Source: Erythrobacter sp.
GTDB lineage: Bacteria > Pseudomonadota > Alphaproteobacteria > Sphingomonadales > Sphingomonadaceae
Assembly: GCF_030066995.1 (NCBI RefSeq)
Contig: NZ_JASJAP010000003.1
Coordinates: forward strand, 124,001-188,000
Direction: 5' to 3'
DNA length: 64,000 nucleotides
Shown here: piece after piece, positions 17,919-27,561 of the stretch
Layout of the letters: each line of letters starts with the position of its first letter
How positions within the stretch are numbered: the first letter of the stretch is position 1
The notes under the pieces: model-generated
Seen by the model: the letters and a program-made list of their open reading frames with translations, nothing else
What the model was told of the DNA's origin: nothing
Database searches by the model: none
Translations under genes and position numbers: made by a program

Positions 17919-19727
17919 TCAGAGGCCGGCGCTGGCGAGCATGGCCGAAGCTCCGCTTTCGGCGCTATCGACGTGGGTTTGCATTATTCGGAACAATTCT
18001 CTGCCAACGCCCAGTTCGGGCTCGGGGGCGATCGCCGGTTCTCGACTGGCAAGGTCGGCCGCCGTCGAGAGCGTTCCCGTAGCGCCGCACACCTTGACAA
18101 TGTCCCCATCCCTCAGCCGGCTTAAAGGGCCGCCCCCCAGCGCTTCGGGCGTAGTGTGGATTGCCGCCGGCACCTTTCCGCTCGCGCCCGACATGCGTCC
18201 ATCGGTAACGAGTGCCACATGGTGGCCGCGATCCTGCAAGAGGCCAAGGGTTGGCGTGAGCGCGTGCAATTCCGGCATACCATTCGCTCGGGGGCCTTGG
18301 AAACGGATCACGACAACCGCGTCACGATCAAGCTCTCCGGCCTTAAAGGCTTCTTTTACAGCAGCTTGCGTCTCGAAAACGCGGGCTGGAGCTTCGACCG
18401 TGAGCCGGTCGGCCGGCACCGCCGATGTCTTGAAACACGCGCGGCCCAGATTCCCGGTGAGCAGGCGTATGCCGCCATCGCTCTGAAACGGATCGCCGAC
18501 CGGACGCAGCATTGTATCGTCGCTTGATGGGCCGACATCTTGCCACGTCAGATCGCCTTTTTCGGTGAGGACGGGCGCGCGCGAATAGGTCTCAAACCCA
18601 CTCTCCCAGATTGTGAGAATGTCGCCATGGGCCAGCCCTGCATCAAGCAGTTCGGCGACGATAAAACCCATCCCGCCAGCATCGTGAAACTGGTTTACGT
18701 CGCCGGAACCATTGGGATAAACCCTTGCCATTAGCGGAACGACGCTCGACAATTCAGCAATGTCGTTCCAGTCGAGCGAGATGCCAGCAGCCCGTGCGAT
18801 TGCCGGCAGGTGAATGGCGTGATTGGTGGAGCCGCCGGTGGCCAACAAGCCAATCACCGCGTTCACAATTGCCTTCTCATCGACGACCTGCGCCAGGGAG
18901 CGTTCGCGCGTTTCGGAGAGTTGTGCGAGCCGGTGCACCGCCGCCCGGTCGAGCGCCTGTCGCAGTTTCGTACCGGGCGATATGAACGCGGCCCCTGGCA
19001 CGTGCAGACCCATCATCTCCATCAGCATCTGGTTGGAATTGGCCGTCCCGTAGAAGGTGCAGGTTCCGGGTGAGTGGTAGCTCTTGAGTTCGCTTTCGAG
19101 CAGCTTTTCTCGGCCGACCGCACCAGCGGCGTATTGCTGGCGGGTTTCCTGCTTCTGCTTGTTCGAGATGCCTGAAGGCATTGGACCGGAGGGAACAAAG
19201 ACGGCGGGAAGGTGGCCGAACCGAAGCGCGCCGATCAGCAGGCCCGGCACGATCTTGTCGCAGATTCCAAGACAAGCGACGCTGTCATACATCTGATGAC
19301 TGAGCGCCACGCCGGTCGACAAAGCGATAGCGTCGCGGCTGAAGAGCGAGAGCTCCATCCCGTCTTCGCCTTGCGTCACGCCGTCGCACATCGCTGGTGT
19401 TCCTCCTGCGACTTGCGCAGTTGCACCGACTTCGCGGGCGTAGACCTTCAGGCGATCCGGATAACGGCCATAGGGTTGATGCGCCGAAAGCATGTCGTTG
19501 TACGCGGTAACAACGCCGATATTGGGACCGCGACGGTCTTTCATCGCCTCTTGATCCTCAAGCGCTCCGGCAAAAGCGTGAGCGAGGTTCGAACACGCTA
19601 TTTCCGTGTGCTCAGGCGAGCGGTCGGCTTCGCGCCGCATCAAATCGAGATAGGCGTTTCGGCGAGGCTTGGAGCGCTCGATAATCCGATCGGTCACCTT
19701 GCGAAGGATTGGATTGAGATCATTCAT
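17919..19727 (-). CDS. edd: Phosphogluconate dehydratase
   Basis: This 602-residue ILVD/EDD-family enzyme converts 6-phosphogluconate to KDPG, the committed step of the Entner-Doudoroff pathway. Conserved iron-sulfur and substrate segments are visible ([37 protein letters not shown]), and the length is standard. Its start overlaps the zwf stop by 8 nt, so translation is probably coupled. KDPG aldolase (eda) is not in the window. Confidence 0.95.
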   Translation of the reverse strand: MNDLNPILRKVTDRIIERSKPRRNAYLDLMRREADRSPEHTEIACSNLAHAFAGALEDQEAMKDRRGPNIGVVTAYNDMLSAHQPYGRYPDRLKVYAREVGATAQVAGGTPAMCDGVTQGEDGMELSLFSRDAIALSTGVALSHQMYDSVACLGICDKIVPGLLIGALRFGHLPAVFVPSGPMPSGISNKQKQETRQQYAAGAVGREKLLESELKSYHSPGTCTFYGTANSNQMLMEMMGLHVPGAAFISPGTKLRQALDRAAVHRLAQLSETRERSLAQVVDEKAIVNAVIGLLATGGSTNHAIHLPAIARAAGISLDWNDIAELSSVVPLMARVYPNGSGDVNQFHDAGGMGFIVAELLDAGLAHGDILTIWESGFETYSRAPVLTEKGDLTWQDVGPSSDDTMLRPVGDPFQSDGGIRLLTGNLGRACFKTSAVPADRLTVEAPARVFETQAAVKEAFKAGELDRDAVVVIRFQGPRANGMPELHALTPTLGLLQDRGHHVALVTDGRMSGASGKVPAAIHTTPEALGGGPLSRLRDGDIVKVCGATGTLSTAADLASREPAIAPEPELGVGRELFRIMQTHVDSAESGASAMLASAGL

Positions 19728-21174
19728 GCCAGCTCACTCCATCGCGTTCGGCCAAGGCGATCGATGCGCTCGGCCCCCAACTGCCCGCTGTGTAGGTCTT
19801 CGGCGTAACCCCGTGACGCTGCCATTCCGCCCGGATAGCATCGATCCAGTGCCATTGCGCTTCAACTTCGTCGCGGCGCACAAACAGGGTCTGGTCACCT
19901 TTTACAAGGTCCAGGAGCAGGCGTTCATAGGCGATCCTGCGATGCGCTTCGGAAAAGGCATCGGGCATCGCGATAGCGAGCGGCACTTCCCGTAGCGCCA
20001 GCCCCTCTTCATCGAGCCCCGGAACTTTGGCCATGAGAGAAAGCGTTATGTTCTCTTCAGGCTGGATACCGATCAGCAGATGGTTGGGCCGCATAACAGG
20101 GCTTTGTCCCGAGCCGTTTACGGTGAAGATGGAATGCGGCACATCGGCAAATCGGACGAGGATTTCTGTCACGCGTTCAGGAAGGCGTTTTCCGGTGCGA
20201 AGGTAGAACGGAACGCCTTTCCAACGCCAATTGTCCAGATGCGCCTTGATCGCTACGAAAGTCTCGGTGGATGAAGCCTTTCCAAGCTCCTCATCATAGC
20301 CGAGCACGGCCGCCCCGGCGATGGCGCCCGCGCGGTACTGGCCGGTAACAGTCTCGCTTGCATTGGCAGGACGAAGCGCGCGAAGGACTTTTACCTTTTC
20401 GTCTCGAACGGCGGTTGCATCAAAGCTGGTTGGCGGTTCCATCGCCACCAGACTCAGAAGCTGGAGCATGTGGTTTTGCACCATGTCCCGTAGCGCGCCC
20501 GCGTCATCGTAGAAGCCAACCCGTCCTTCGAGACCAACTGTTTCGGCCACGGTGATCTGGACATGGCTGATGTATTTCGAATTCCAGATCGGCTCAAAAA
20601 GGATATTGGCGAAGCGCAGAGCGAGCAGGTTCTGCACCGTTTCCTTGCCAAGATAGTGGTCGATTCGAAAAATCCGGTCTTCCGGAAATGCGCTCGCGAC
20701 CGCGTCGTTTATGGCGCAGCTTGAAGTCAGATCGTTTCCCAGCGGCTTTTCAAGACCAATGCGAACGGTCTCTCCGGTGAGACCAGCGTGCTCAAGACCC
20801 GTGATGGTCGGACCGAACAGGCTTGGCGCGGTGGAGAGGAAAATTGCAAGGCCGTGATCGGGTGCACCAACAATTTCTGCGAGATTGGCGAAGCCTCCAA
20901 GCGTGGTGGCGTCGAGCGGCTGATAGGTTAACCGTCCCAGGAACCGACCTATCTGCGCGCGCCTATCGTTGGGAAGATGCTCTTCAAGAGCTGCTTTGGC
21001 AAAGGCGCGATAGGCCTCATCATCGTGTCCGCTTCGAGCGGTGGCAATGATCTGAAGGTTTTCCGGTAGCAGATCGTCGGCATCAAGAGCGCAAAGCGAG
21101 GGCAGTAGTTTGCGACGGGCAAGGTCTCCCGTGGCCCCGAACAAGAGCAGTCGATCGGCTGTGAACTCGCTCAT
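19720..21174 (-). CDS. zwf: Glucose-6-phosphate 1-dehydrogenase
   Basis: This is a 484-residue Zwf. The nucleotide-binding motif [13 protein letters not shown] is at the N-terminus, and the active-site segment RIDHYLGKE carries the substrate-binding His and Lys. It oxidises glucose 6-phosphate to 6-phosphogluconolactone with NAD(P)+. It is the first gene of the operon, with a 206-nt upstream gap facing the end of an acyl-CoA dehydrogenase gene. No 6-phosphogluconolactonase gene lies between zwf and edd. Confidence 0.95.
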   Translation of the reverse strand: MSEFTADRLLLFGATGDLARRKLLPSLCALDADDLLPENLQIIATARSGHDDEAYRAFAKAALEEHLPNDRRAQIGRFLGRLTYQPLDATTLGGFANLAEIVGAPDHGLAIFLSTAPSLFGPTITGLEHAGLTGETVRIGLEKPLGNDLTSSCAINDAVASAFPEDRIFRIDHYLGKETVQNLLALRFANILFEPIWNSKYISHVQITVAETVGLEGRVGFYDDAGALRDMVQNHMLQLLSLVAMEPPTSFDATAVRDEKVKVLRALRPANASETVTGQYRAGAIAGAAVLGYDEELGKASSTETFVAIKAHLDNWRWKGVPFYLRTGKRLPERVTEILVRFADVPHSIFTVNGSGQSPVMRPNHLLIGIQPEENITLSLMAKVPGLDEEGLALREVPLAIAMPDAFSEAHRRIAYERLLLDLVKGDQTLFVRRDEVEAQWHWIDAIRAEWQRHGVTPKTYTAGSWGPSASIALAERDGVSWHE

Positions 21175-21380
21175 GCATCAGCCCCTTTGTTCAGCTCTGG
21201 CCTGCGCTATCCAGCAAAAGAGCTAAAGCGGCCTTGGCCGAAAACCAAGAGGCGACTTTGTGGTGGACGGTGCTTTGCTCACGCTAAAGGAAGCCGTCCG
21301 GCCTCCTCTCAAGCAATAAGAGTTGTAGGTAGGACACCGGGCTGGCCCCAGGATCAAATGCGACAAAATTGGAGCGAGCG

Positions 21381-22511
21381 CTAAGCTAGCGAGATGTGCC
21401 GTTTCATGTGGTGATCGACATTGCCGAACTCGGACTCAAAGATCGTCAGACGCTTGAAGTAGTGCCCGATGGCGTACTCATCGGTAACGCCGTTGCCGCC
21501 GTGGATTTGCACCGCCTCTTGGCCGATCAGGCGCGCCGCTTGGCCCACGCCCACCTTCGCCGCCGAAACGTGCCGTTTGCGCTCGCGCTCGGGCGCGTCC
21601 AGCTTGAGGGTTGCCAGGTAGGTAAGGGAGAGCGATGTCTCATACGCTGTATACATGTCGACCATGCGGTGCTGAAGCACTTGGAAGGAGCCGATCGGTA
21701 CCCCAAACTGCTTGCGTTGTCGCGAATACTCGACCGTCATGGAGTGCGCGACCTTCATTGCGCCGCAAGCCTCCGCGCATTGTGCCGCAATTGCTTCGTC
21801 CGCGACCTGTTCGATGAGGGGAAGGGCAGCGCCTTCCTCTCCGATGAGCGCGTCAGACGGGATCGACACGTTTTCGAAGTAGACTTCCGAAGCCCGGCGG
21901 CCATCGACCGTTTCGTAGTCGCGCGTGACGACGCCGTCAGTCGCTTTCTCGACGATGAATACACTGACACCGTCCTGGTCCCGGCGCTCGCCGCTCGTAC
22001 GCGCGGTGACGATCAAGTGGCTTGCCCAGGGCGCGCCAATGACGACCGCCTTGTGGCCATTGAGCGTGTAGCCGCCACCATCCTTTTTGGCGGTTGTCTG
22101 AAGGTCGGCGTAGTTATAGCGGCCCTTGGGTTCAGCATAGGCGAAGGCAAAGACTCGCTCGCCGCCAATGATCGCTGAAATATGCTCTTGCTTTTGTGCA
22201 TCGGAGCCACCGTGTTTGAGAAAGCCGCCCGCGCAGACGACTGTAGGCACGAATGGCTCAATAACCAGTCCTTTGCCAAACTCTTCCATGACGACCATTG
22301 CGTCCATCGCACCTCCGCCAAAGCCACCCACGTCTTCGCTGAAGGGCATGCCGAGGATGCCCAGCTCTGCCAATTGTGACCAGATTTCCGGGCTCCAGCC
22401 CGCCTCGCTCTCGATCGCCTTGCGGCGGGTTTCCCAGTCGTATTGCTCGCGCACCATGCGCGAAAGACCATCGCGCACCATGTCCTGTTCTTCGGTGAAG
22501 TTAAAATCCAC
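21381..22511 (-). CDS. Acyl-CoA dehydrogenase family protein (pair member 1)
   Basis: The 376-residue protein has the N-terminal, middle and C-terminal acyl-CoA dehydrogenase domains in order; the FAD-contact segment IHGGNGVTDEY is near residue 340. The C-terminus lacks the YEGT/YGGSNEIQ segment seen in its neighbour. It lies 45 nt downstream of a second acyl-CoA dehydrogenase in the same direction. Such adjacent pairs form alpha2-beta2 enzymes in mycobacterial FadE26-27 and FadE28-29, so a heteromeric enzyme is plausible. The substrate is unknown. Confidence 0.85.
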   Translation of the reverse strand: MDFNFTEEQDMVRDGLSRMVREQYDWETRRKAIESEAGWSPEIWSQLAELGILGMPFSEDVGGFGGGAMDAMVVMEEFGKGLVIEPFVPTVVCAGGFLKHGGSDAQKQEHISAIIGGERVFAFAYAEPKGRYNYADLQTTAKKDGGGYTLNGHKAVVIGAPWASHLIVTARTSGERRDQDGVSVFIVEKATDGVVTRDYETVDGRRASEVYFENVSIPSDALIGEEGAALPLIEQVADEAIAAQCAEACGAMKVAHSMTVEYSRQRKQFGVPIGSFQVLQHRMVDMYTAYETSLSLTYLATLKLDAPERERKRHVSAAKVGVGQAARLIGQEAVQIHGGNGVTDEYAIGHYFKRLTIFESEFGNVDHHMKRHISLA

Positions 22512-22556
22512 GGATTGTCTCTCCCAAGGAGTGTCTGTTTTTTGGGGACTGGCGGC

Positions 22557-23768
22557 CTAGAGGCCGAGGATCATCTTGGAGATGATATTGCGCTGGATCT
22601 CGTTCGATCCGCCATAGATCGAGGTTTTGCGCATGTTGAAATAGGTCGAGGCGGAATGCGCCGCGTAGTCAGGGCCGATCGGGTACTCGTTCGATCCCGT
22701 GTCTTTCGCTATGCTGCCGTAATAGGGCGTCCCGTAATTGCCGACCGCCTCAAGAGTGAGTTCGGTCAAGCGCTGCTGAATCTCGGTTCCCTTGATCTTG
22801 AGGATCGAGCTTTCGGGGCCTGGGCCTTTGCCGGCCTGTTCGTTCGCCAGCGTGCGCAGCTCGGTGATTTCAAGGGCGGTAAGGTCAATCTCAAGCTGGC
22901 TAACCTTGCGAGCGAAGTCGAAGTCGTCAATCAGCGGATCGCCATCAATGGTTTCGTTCGCGGCGATCTCGCGCAGCTTTTCGACCCCGCGCTTGGAGCG
23001 GGCCACGCCAGCGATGCCGCTGCGTTCATGCGCAAGGAGAAATTTTGCGTAGGTCCATCCCTGATTTTCGGCGCCCACGAGGTTCTCGACCGGGACGCGG
23101 ACGTCCGTAAGCCAAGTCTCGTTGACCTCATAACCGCCGTCAAGAAGCTTGATCGGCTTCACCTCGACGCCGGGCGATTTCATGTCGATCAGAATGAAGC
23201 TGATCCCTTCTTGCGGCTTGGCCGCGTCCGGGTCGGTACGGCACAGGAAGAAGCCCCAATCCGCGTGCTGCGCCAGGGTCGTCCAGGTCTTTTGCCCGTT
23301 GATGATATAATGATCGCCCTCGGAATCCGTGGCGCGCACGGCTGTCGTCTTGAGAGACGCAAGATCCGAGCCAGCGCCGGGTTCCGAATAGCCCTGGCAC
23401 CACCAGACATCGCCGCTCAGAATACCGGGCAAGTGCTTGGCCTTCTGTTCATCGTTGCCGAAAGTGTAGATAACGGGACCGACCATCGAAACACCGAACG
23501 GAAGGGGCATGAAGGTACCCACACGCGCGTTTTCTTCGGACCAGATGTAGCGCTGCGTCGGTGTCCAGCCTGTGCCGCCATACTCGACCGGCCACGCCGG
23601 GGCGGACCAACCCTTCTTCCCAAGGATCTTGTGCCACGCGGTCATATCTTCGGACGACATATCTTCGCGGTTGCCCATGCCTTCGAGGTGTTTGGGGTGG
23701 TTCTCAGCGATGAACGCGCGGACTTCATCGCGAAACGCCTGTTCCTCAGGCGTAAAATCGAGGTTCAT
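22557..23768 (-). CDS. Acyl-CoA dehydrogenase family protein (pair member 2)
   Basis: This 403-residue flavoprotein starts MNLDFTPEEQAFRDEVRAF, a typical family N-terminus, and ends with the FAD-contact motif IYGGSNEIQRNI. The middle domain carries the usual CQGYSEPGAGSDLA flavin segment. It is the first gene of a two-gene unit with the shorter paralogue downstream. It should oxidise an acyl-CoA with transfer of electrons to ETF. Bulky substrates (branched, cyclic or steroid side chain) are typical for such pairs, but the sequence alone does not fix the substrate. Confidence 0.88.
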   Translation of the reverse strand: MNLDFTPEEQAFRDEVRAFIAENHPKHLEGMGNREDMSSEDMTAWHKILGKKGWSAPAWPVEYGGTGWTPTQRYIWSEENARVGTFMPLPFGVSMVGPVIYTFGNDEQKAKHLPGILSGDVWWCQGYSEPGAGSDLASLKTTAVRATDSEGDHYIINGQKTWTTLAQHADWGFFLCRTDPDAAKPQEGISFILIDMKSPGVEVKPIKLLDGGYEVNETWLTDVRVPVENLVGAENQGWTYAKFLLAHERSGIAGVARSKRGVEKLREIAANETIDGDPLIDDFDFARKVSQLEIDLTALEITELRTLANEQAGKGPGPESSILKIKGTEIQQRLTELTLEAVGNYGTPYYGSIAKDTGSNEYPIGPDYAAHSASTYFNMRKTSIYGGSNEIQRNIISKMILGL

Positions 23769-24032
23769 GTATTCTTACTCCCAAATCAAAAGTCGGCATC
23801 CAACCACGCAGGACGACATGCTCTACGAAACGTAGCCGTTCAAGAGGGGATTTGCAGGCTGGCTGACGCTTGCAACCTGCCGCAAGCGCACGCGCATATT
23901 CTAGCGCAGTGAACCGCCAGAATGATCGCTGGAAACGGGCCTGCGACCCTAGCGAACGAGCCTGAAGGCAGGCGATGGATGTCCCTGATTGTGATGCTGG
24001 AACCTTTCGCCGTCGGCTTTCGTATCTTCGGC

Positions 24033-24380
24033 ATGAACAAAGTGACAGTCTGGTATGACGGCGCTTGTCCGCTCTGCCTGCGCGAAATCGGCGTGATGCG
24101 TCGCCTCGACAAGAAGGGCGTCATCGACTTTGTCGATGTTTCCGATAGCGCCGATCCGAAATGTCCGATCGATCAAGCCGAGCTGCTTGCCCGCTTTCAC
24201 GCCGAAGAGGACGGCGAAATTGTCTCTGGCGCCGCCGCGTTTGCCGCGATGTGGCGCGCGATCCCGCTTTTGCGACCGTTGGGGCTCATTGCGCGCAATC
24301 GGTTGGTCCTAGGCGCGTTGGAAATGCTGTACATCCAGTTTCTCAAAGTGCGCCCGCAGCTCCAGCGTCTGGCCCGTTGA
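24033..24380 (+). CDS. DCC-family (DUF393) thiol-disulfide oxidoreductase-like protein
   Basis: The conserved DGACPLC motif of the DCC family gives a CxxC pair near residues 12-15. The protein is about 115 residues from the ATG at 24033, which puts the first beta strand at the N-terminus as in the family. Longer in-frame starts (23994, 23922) add unrelated residues, and no strong ribosome site decides between them. It is divergent from the acyl-CoA dehydrogenase pair. A redox role is inferred from the CxxC; the substrate is unknown. Confidence 0.75.
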   Translation: MNKVTVWYDGACPLCLREIGVMRRLDKKGVIDFVDVSDSADPKCPIDQAELLARFHAEEDGEIVSGAAAFAAMWRAIPLLRPLGLIARNRLVLGALEMLYIQFLKVRPQLQRLAR

Positions 24381-24444
24381 AACCGCTTGCTCCCGCCGGG
24401 TTGCTCGCGCACTCTTCCGACAAGCGTAACTGGGAGAGTGAGAT

Positions 24445-25635
24445 ATGGACGCGGTGCCGAAGCAAAAGTTCGCCGGCCTCAATTTCGGCGGGATACAGAA
24501 TGAGATCTACAACGCCGGACTAAGCGGCGTCCTGCCCGAATTTCCGGTCGATTTTGCCACTCTTGAAAAGCGCGCGCACGATGCCCTTGGACCGGGTCTT
24601 ACGAACTACGTTGCAGGCGGTTGCGGCGACGAGCACACGCAGGATACGAACGCCAGCGCCTTCCACCATTGGGGCATGGTCCCGCGCATGATGGTCGATT
24701 GCGCGGAGCGGGATCTCTCGATCGAACTGTTCGGGCACCGCTACCCCACGCCCTTGTTTATGGCGCCGATCGGCCTCAACGGCGACGCTACCCAAGACAA
24801 AGACGGTGACATGGCGGCGGCGCGCGCGTCCGCAAAAACGGGTATTCCGTTTTGCGCCTCGACGCTGGCTAACCATCCCATGGAGGATGTGAAGAAGGCG
24901 TGTGGGGACACGCCGGCCTTCTTCCAGCTCTACACGCCAAAGCACAAGGGCCTTGCCGAAAGCCTCATCGCGCGCGCCGAAACCGCGGGATACTCGGCGC
25001 TGGTCGTCACATTGGATACCTGGGTGACGGGGTGGAGGCCGCGCGACCTCAACGCCTCGAATTTTCCGCAGCTTCGCGGGCGCGTGCTGCAGAACTATTT
25101 CACCGATCCTGTCTTCCGCTCTTTGCTGGAGAAGCCGCCCGAAGAGGACTTGAGGGCGGCTATCTTTACCTGGGCGGCAACATTTGGGCAGGTTCTGACG
25201 TGGGAAGACATGGCGTGGTTCAAGTCGGTGACGAAGCTTCCGATTGTCCTCAAGGGTATATGCCACCCCGAAGACGCAAAGCGCGCGGTCGATACGGGAG
25301 CCGACGCGATCTACTGCTCCAACCACGGTGGACGACAGGCCAATGGCGGTATCGCGACCATCGACATGCTCGAGGATGTGGTCGAAGCCGCAGGCAATGT
25401 CCCGGTTCTGTTTGACAGCGGTGTTCGATCGGGATCGGATGCTGTCAAGGCTCTGGCGCTCGGTGCGACGGCGGTTGGCGTTGGGCGACCCTACACATAT
25501 GGCCTTGCGCTTGGTGGGGATCGGGGTGCGGCCTTCGTCCTCAAATCGATCCTGGCCGAGGCCGATTTGCTCATGGCCGTAAACGGTTATCCCACGCTCA
25601 AGGCTGTGCGCGAAGCCGGAGCACGTCGCGTTTAG
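24445..25635 (+). CDS. FMN-dependent alpha-hydroxy acid oxidase, lactate 2-monooxygenase-like
   Basis: The 396-residue TIM-barrel flavoprotein matches the lactate 2-monooxygenase branch. Signature segments are YVAGGCGDEHTQ, MAPIGL, TLDTWVTGWRPRDLN, the catalytic SNHGGRQANGG with His and Arg, and the FMN phosphate loop DSGVRSG. Members oxidise L-lactate or similar 2-hydroxy acids; the monooxygenase branch releases acetate, CO2 and water from lactate. A dehydrogenase role for another 2-hydroxy acid cannot be excluded. A 6-bp hairpin follows the stop. Confidence 0.83.
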   Translation: MDAVPKQKFAGLNFGGIQNEIYNAGLSGVLPEFPVDFATLEKRAHDALGPGLTNYVAGGCGDEHTQDTNASAFHHWGMVPRMMVDCAERDLSIELFGHRYPTPLFMAPIGLNGDATQDKDGDMAAARASAKTGIPFCASTLANHPMEDVKKACGDTPAFFQLYTPKHKGLAESLIARAETAGYSALVVTLDTWVTGWRPRDLNASNFPQLRGRVLQNYFTDPVFRSLLEKPPEEDLRAAIFTWAATFGQVLTWEDMAWFKSVTKLPIVLKGICHPEDAKRAVDTGADAIYCSNHGGRQANGGIATIDMLEDVVEAAGNVPVLFDSGVRSGSDAVKALALGATAVGVGRPYTYGLALGGDRGAAFVLKSILAEADLLMAVNGYPTLKAVREAGARRV

Positions 25636-25636
25636 T

Positions 25637-25651
25637 CCGGTTCGAAACCGG
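25637..25651 (+). terminator. Hairpin after the hydroxy-acid oxidase gene
   Basis: CCGGTT (25637-25642) and AACCGG (25646-25651) form a perfect 6-bp stem around CGA, starting 2 nt after the stop codon; a CTTCTTT stretch follows about 11 nt later. It may be a terminator. The GGTTCGAAACC core resembles a tRNA T-arm, but no cloverleaf surrounds it. Confidence 0.4.
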
Positions 25652-25714
25652 GCGTTGGGCCCTTCTTTCGACCGAACGTTGCGCGCTGGCTTCGCAGTTG
25701 CAAAAAAGGACTCG

Positions 25715-25723
25715 TTATCCACA
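25715..25723 (+). promoter_or_regulatory. Consensus DnaA-box 9-mer
   Basis: TTATCCACA, the consensus high-affinity DnaA box, occurs 55 nt upstream of the small gene at 25778. I saw no cluster of further boxes nearby, and one copy in 64 kb can arise by chance, so its role is uncertain. Confidence 0.3.
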
Positions 25724-25730
25724 GGAAATG

Positions 25731-25752
25731 TGTTAGCTTTCCTTCACTAACA
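25731..25752. promoter_or_regulatory. Inverted repeat upstream of a small gene
   Basis: TGTTAG (25731-25736) and CTAACA (25747-25752) are perfect inverted arms around a 10-nt spacer, 25 nt upstream of the ATG at 25778. The position suits an operator or a leader hairpin. Confidence 0.35.
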
Positions 25753-25777
25753 TTATCGCGAATCGGGGACGCGACAA

Positions 25778-25933
25778 ATGGAAAAGCCAACGTTCGTTTC
25801 GAGCGGGCCAGACGCAATGGGCCGCACAGTGTGTTTTGGAGACGAGTTCTCCCGCCAGGCCCGATACGGACGCATACGCCCTATGCCAAAACGGCGCGGC
25901 CTGCTTGGTCGACTGGGTCGGTTCTTTTTCTGA
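25778..25933 (+). CDS. Small basic protein of 51 residues
   Basis: ATG 25778 to TGA 25931-25933 encodes a 51-residue protein starting MEKPTFVSSGPDAMG and ending RGLLGRLGRFFF. GGGGAC lies about 8 nt upstream of the start, and no other gene competes for this 331-nt gap. The second half is rich in Arg and Gly (YGRIRPMPKRR) and ends in aromatic residues, suggesting a nucleic-acid- or membrane-associated peptide. I recognise no family. The inverted repeat and DnaA-box-like sequence lie just upstream. Confidence 0.5.
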   Translation: MEKPTFVSSGPDAMGRTVCFGDEFSRQARYGRIRPMPKRRGLLGRLGRFFF

Positions 25934-25966
25934 GCGCTGCGCCGTGATACGTAAGCCCATTGCGAC

Positions 25967-27418
25967 TTACGGCGCTGACTTGGCTACTGTCACAAGTTTG
26001 GTCTGAGTGTAGCCGAGATAGCCTTCCACGCCGCTTTCCGAGCCAAACCCGCTGTCGCCTATCCCGCCAAATGGCGTTTCGGGCGATCCCACGGCAAAAT
26101 GGTTGATCGCGACCATACCCGCTTTCAGCGCTGATCCGAGATAATGGCTCTCGTCGAGCGAGCCGGTGAAGGCGTAGGCAGCAAGGCCATAGCGCAACGA
26201 ATTGGCGATGCGCACGGCGTCCTCAATGTCGTCGTACGGCACGATACCGGCGATCGGGCCGAAGGGCTCCTCGGTCATGAGACGGCTGTCTGCTGAGGGC
26301 CCGGCGACGATGGTTGGCTGAAAGAAGTTGCCCACGCCTTCGATGGCCGCCCCGCCGGTGACCACCTCGCCCTTTTCGCCGCCGAGGGAACCGACAAGGT
26401 CTTCCATCGCTGCAACCCGTCCGGGGTGAGCTAGCGGCCCCATCGCCACGCTGTCATCCGCGCTTGCATCGCCCACCTTCAGGCTGTCAGCGCGCGCTGC
26501 AAACTCGCTCACGAACCGATCGTAGATTCCGCGCGCTACGAGGAAGCGAGTGGGGCTTACACAGACTTGTCCCGCGTTTCGGAACTTGGTCGCCGCGCAC
26601 GCGGCCACGGTCCGGTCAAAGTCGGCGCTCTCGCCAATCACGACCGGCGCGTGTCCGCCAAGCTCGGCGGTGAACCGCTTGAGCCCTTGCGCCGCGAGAG
26701 CGCCGAGACTGCGCCCCACAGCTGTAGAGCCGGTAAAGCTTACCTTTCGGATCGCCGGCGCGGTGATGAGATGTTCGGAAATCATCGCCGGATCGCCAAA
26801 GACGAGGTTGATCGCGCCCGAAGGGACGCCCGCGTCGACAAAGCATTCAACGAGCAATTGCGCCGAAGCGGGCGTTGTCTCCGCGGGTTTGAGAAGACAC
26901 GAACAGCCCGCCGCCAAGGCTCCCGCCAGCTTCTTTGCGGGCAGATTGATCGGAAAATTCCAAGGCGTGAAAAGCGCAGCGGGTCCAATCGGCTCATTCG
27001 TCACACGTTGTTGGAGGAGGTTCGGCCCGCGCACGGGCACGAGACGTCCGCCTTGGCGCTTGGCTTCTTCGCCGAGGAAATCGATGAGATCGGCAGCGTT
27101 TTGCGTCTCGCCGATCGCCTGAGCGTGCGGCTTGCCCATTTCCAGGGTGATGACGCGGGCGATGCGTTCGGAGCGTTCGCGCAGCAATTCGGCTGCGCGG
27201 CGGATAATCCGGTGCCGCTCCGCGCCCGGCGTGGCAGCCCATCCGGCGAACGCTTGATCCGCCGCGGCAAGGCCTGCGTCGAGTTGCTCTTTCGAGGCTT
27301 TGGGACACGAGGCGAACGCCTCTTCCGTAGCTGGATTGACCACCGGCATGGTCCCTTCGCCGCCTTGCGCGACCCACTCGCCGCCGATCAGCATCTTGAT
27401 GTCAGGGTATGCGGTCAT
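25967..27418 (-). CDS. NAD(P)-dependent aldehyde dehydrogenase (succinate-semialdehyde dehydrogenase-like)
   Basis: The chosen start at 27418 gives a 483-residue protein opening MTAYPDIKMLIGGEW, with GGGAGA just upstream. A longer start at 27484 adds 22 residues not typical of the family. The catalytic Cys is in FRNAGQVCVSP, the general-base Glu in TAELGGHAP, and the nucleotide site in FTGSTAVG. The C-terminal segment ETPFGGIGDSGFGSESG resembles succinate-semialdehyde dehydrogenases, but other semialdehydes are possible. It is divergent from alanine dehydrogenase. Confidence 0.87.
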   Translation of the reverse strand: MTAYPDIKMLIGGEWVAQGGEGTMPVVNPATEEAFASCPKASKEQLDAGLAAADQAFAGWAATPGAERHRIIRRAAELLRERSERIARVITLEMGKPHAQAIGETQNAADLIDFLGEEAKRQGGRLVPVRGPNLLQQRVTNEPIGPAALFTPWNFPINLPAKKLAGALAAGCSCLLKPAETTPASAQLLVECFVDAGVPSGAINLVFGDPAMISEHLITAPAIRKVSFTGSTAVGRSLGALAAQGLKRFTAELGGHAPVVIGESADFDRTVAACAATKFRNAGQVCVSPTRFLVARGIYDRFVSEFAARADSLKVGDASADDSVAMGPLAHPGRVAAMEDLVGSLGGEKGEVVTGGAAIEGVGNFFQPTIVAGPSADSRLMTEEPFGPIAGIVPYDDIEDAVRIANSLRYGLAAYAFTGSLDESHYLGSALKAGMVAINHFAVGSPETPFGGIGDSGFGSESGVEGYLGYTQTKLVTVAKSAP

Positions 27419-27561
27419 GTCAGTGTCTCCCGTCGCGTCGATCGCCTTCAAGATGGCTCTCGCAGAGCCAATTTCCAGTTGCAACCATATGTGTTGCGGT
27501 TGTAATTTTGTTACGCGGGCATTTGAGTGTATCGCGAGTGTCCTGAGAGCAGGAGAGAATC

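Noticed and set aside
22443..23912. A 489-codon open frame antisense to the acyl-CoA dehydrogenases
   Set aside because: It is a shadow of two strong opposite-strand genes, with a His/Asp/Arg/Leu-rich translation.
25639..25649. A tRNA T-arm-like GGTTCGAAACC
   Set aside because: There is no surrounding cloverleaf; the sequence is a simple 6-bp hairpin after a stop codon.
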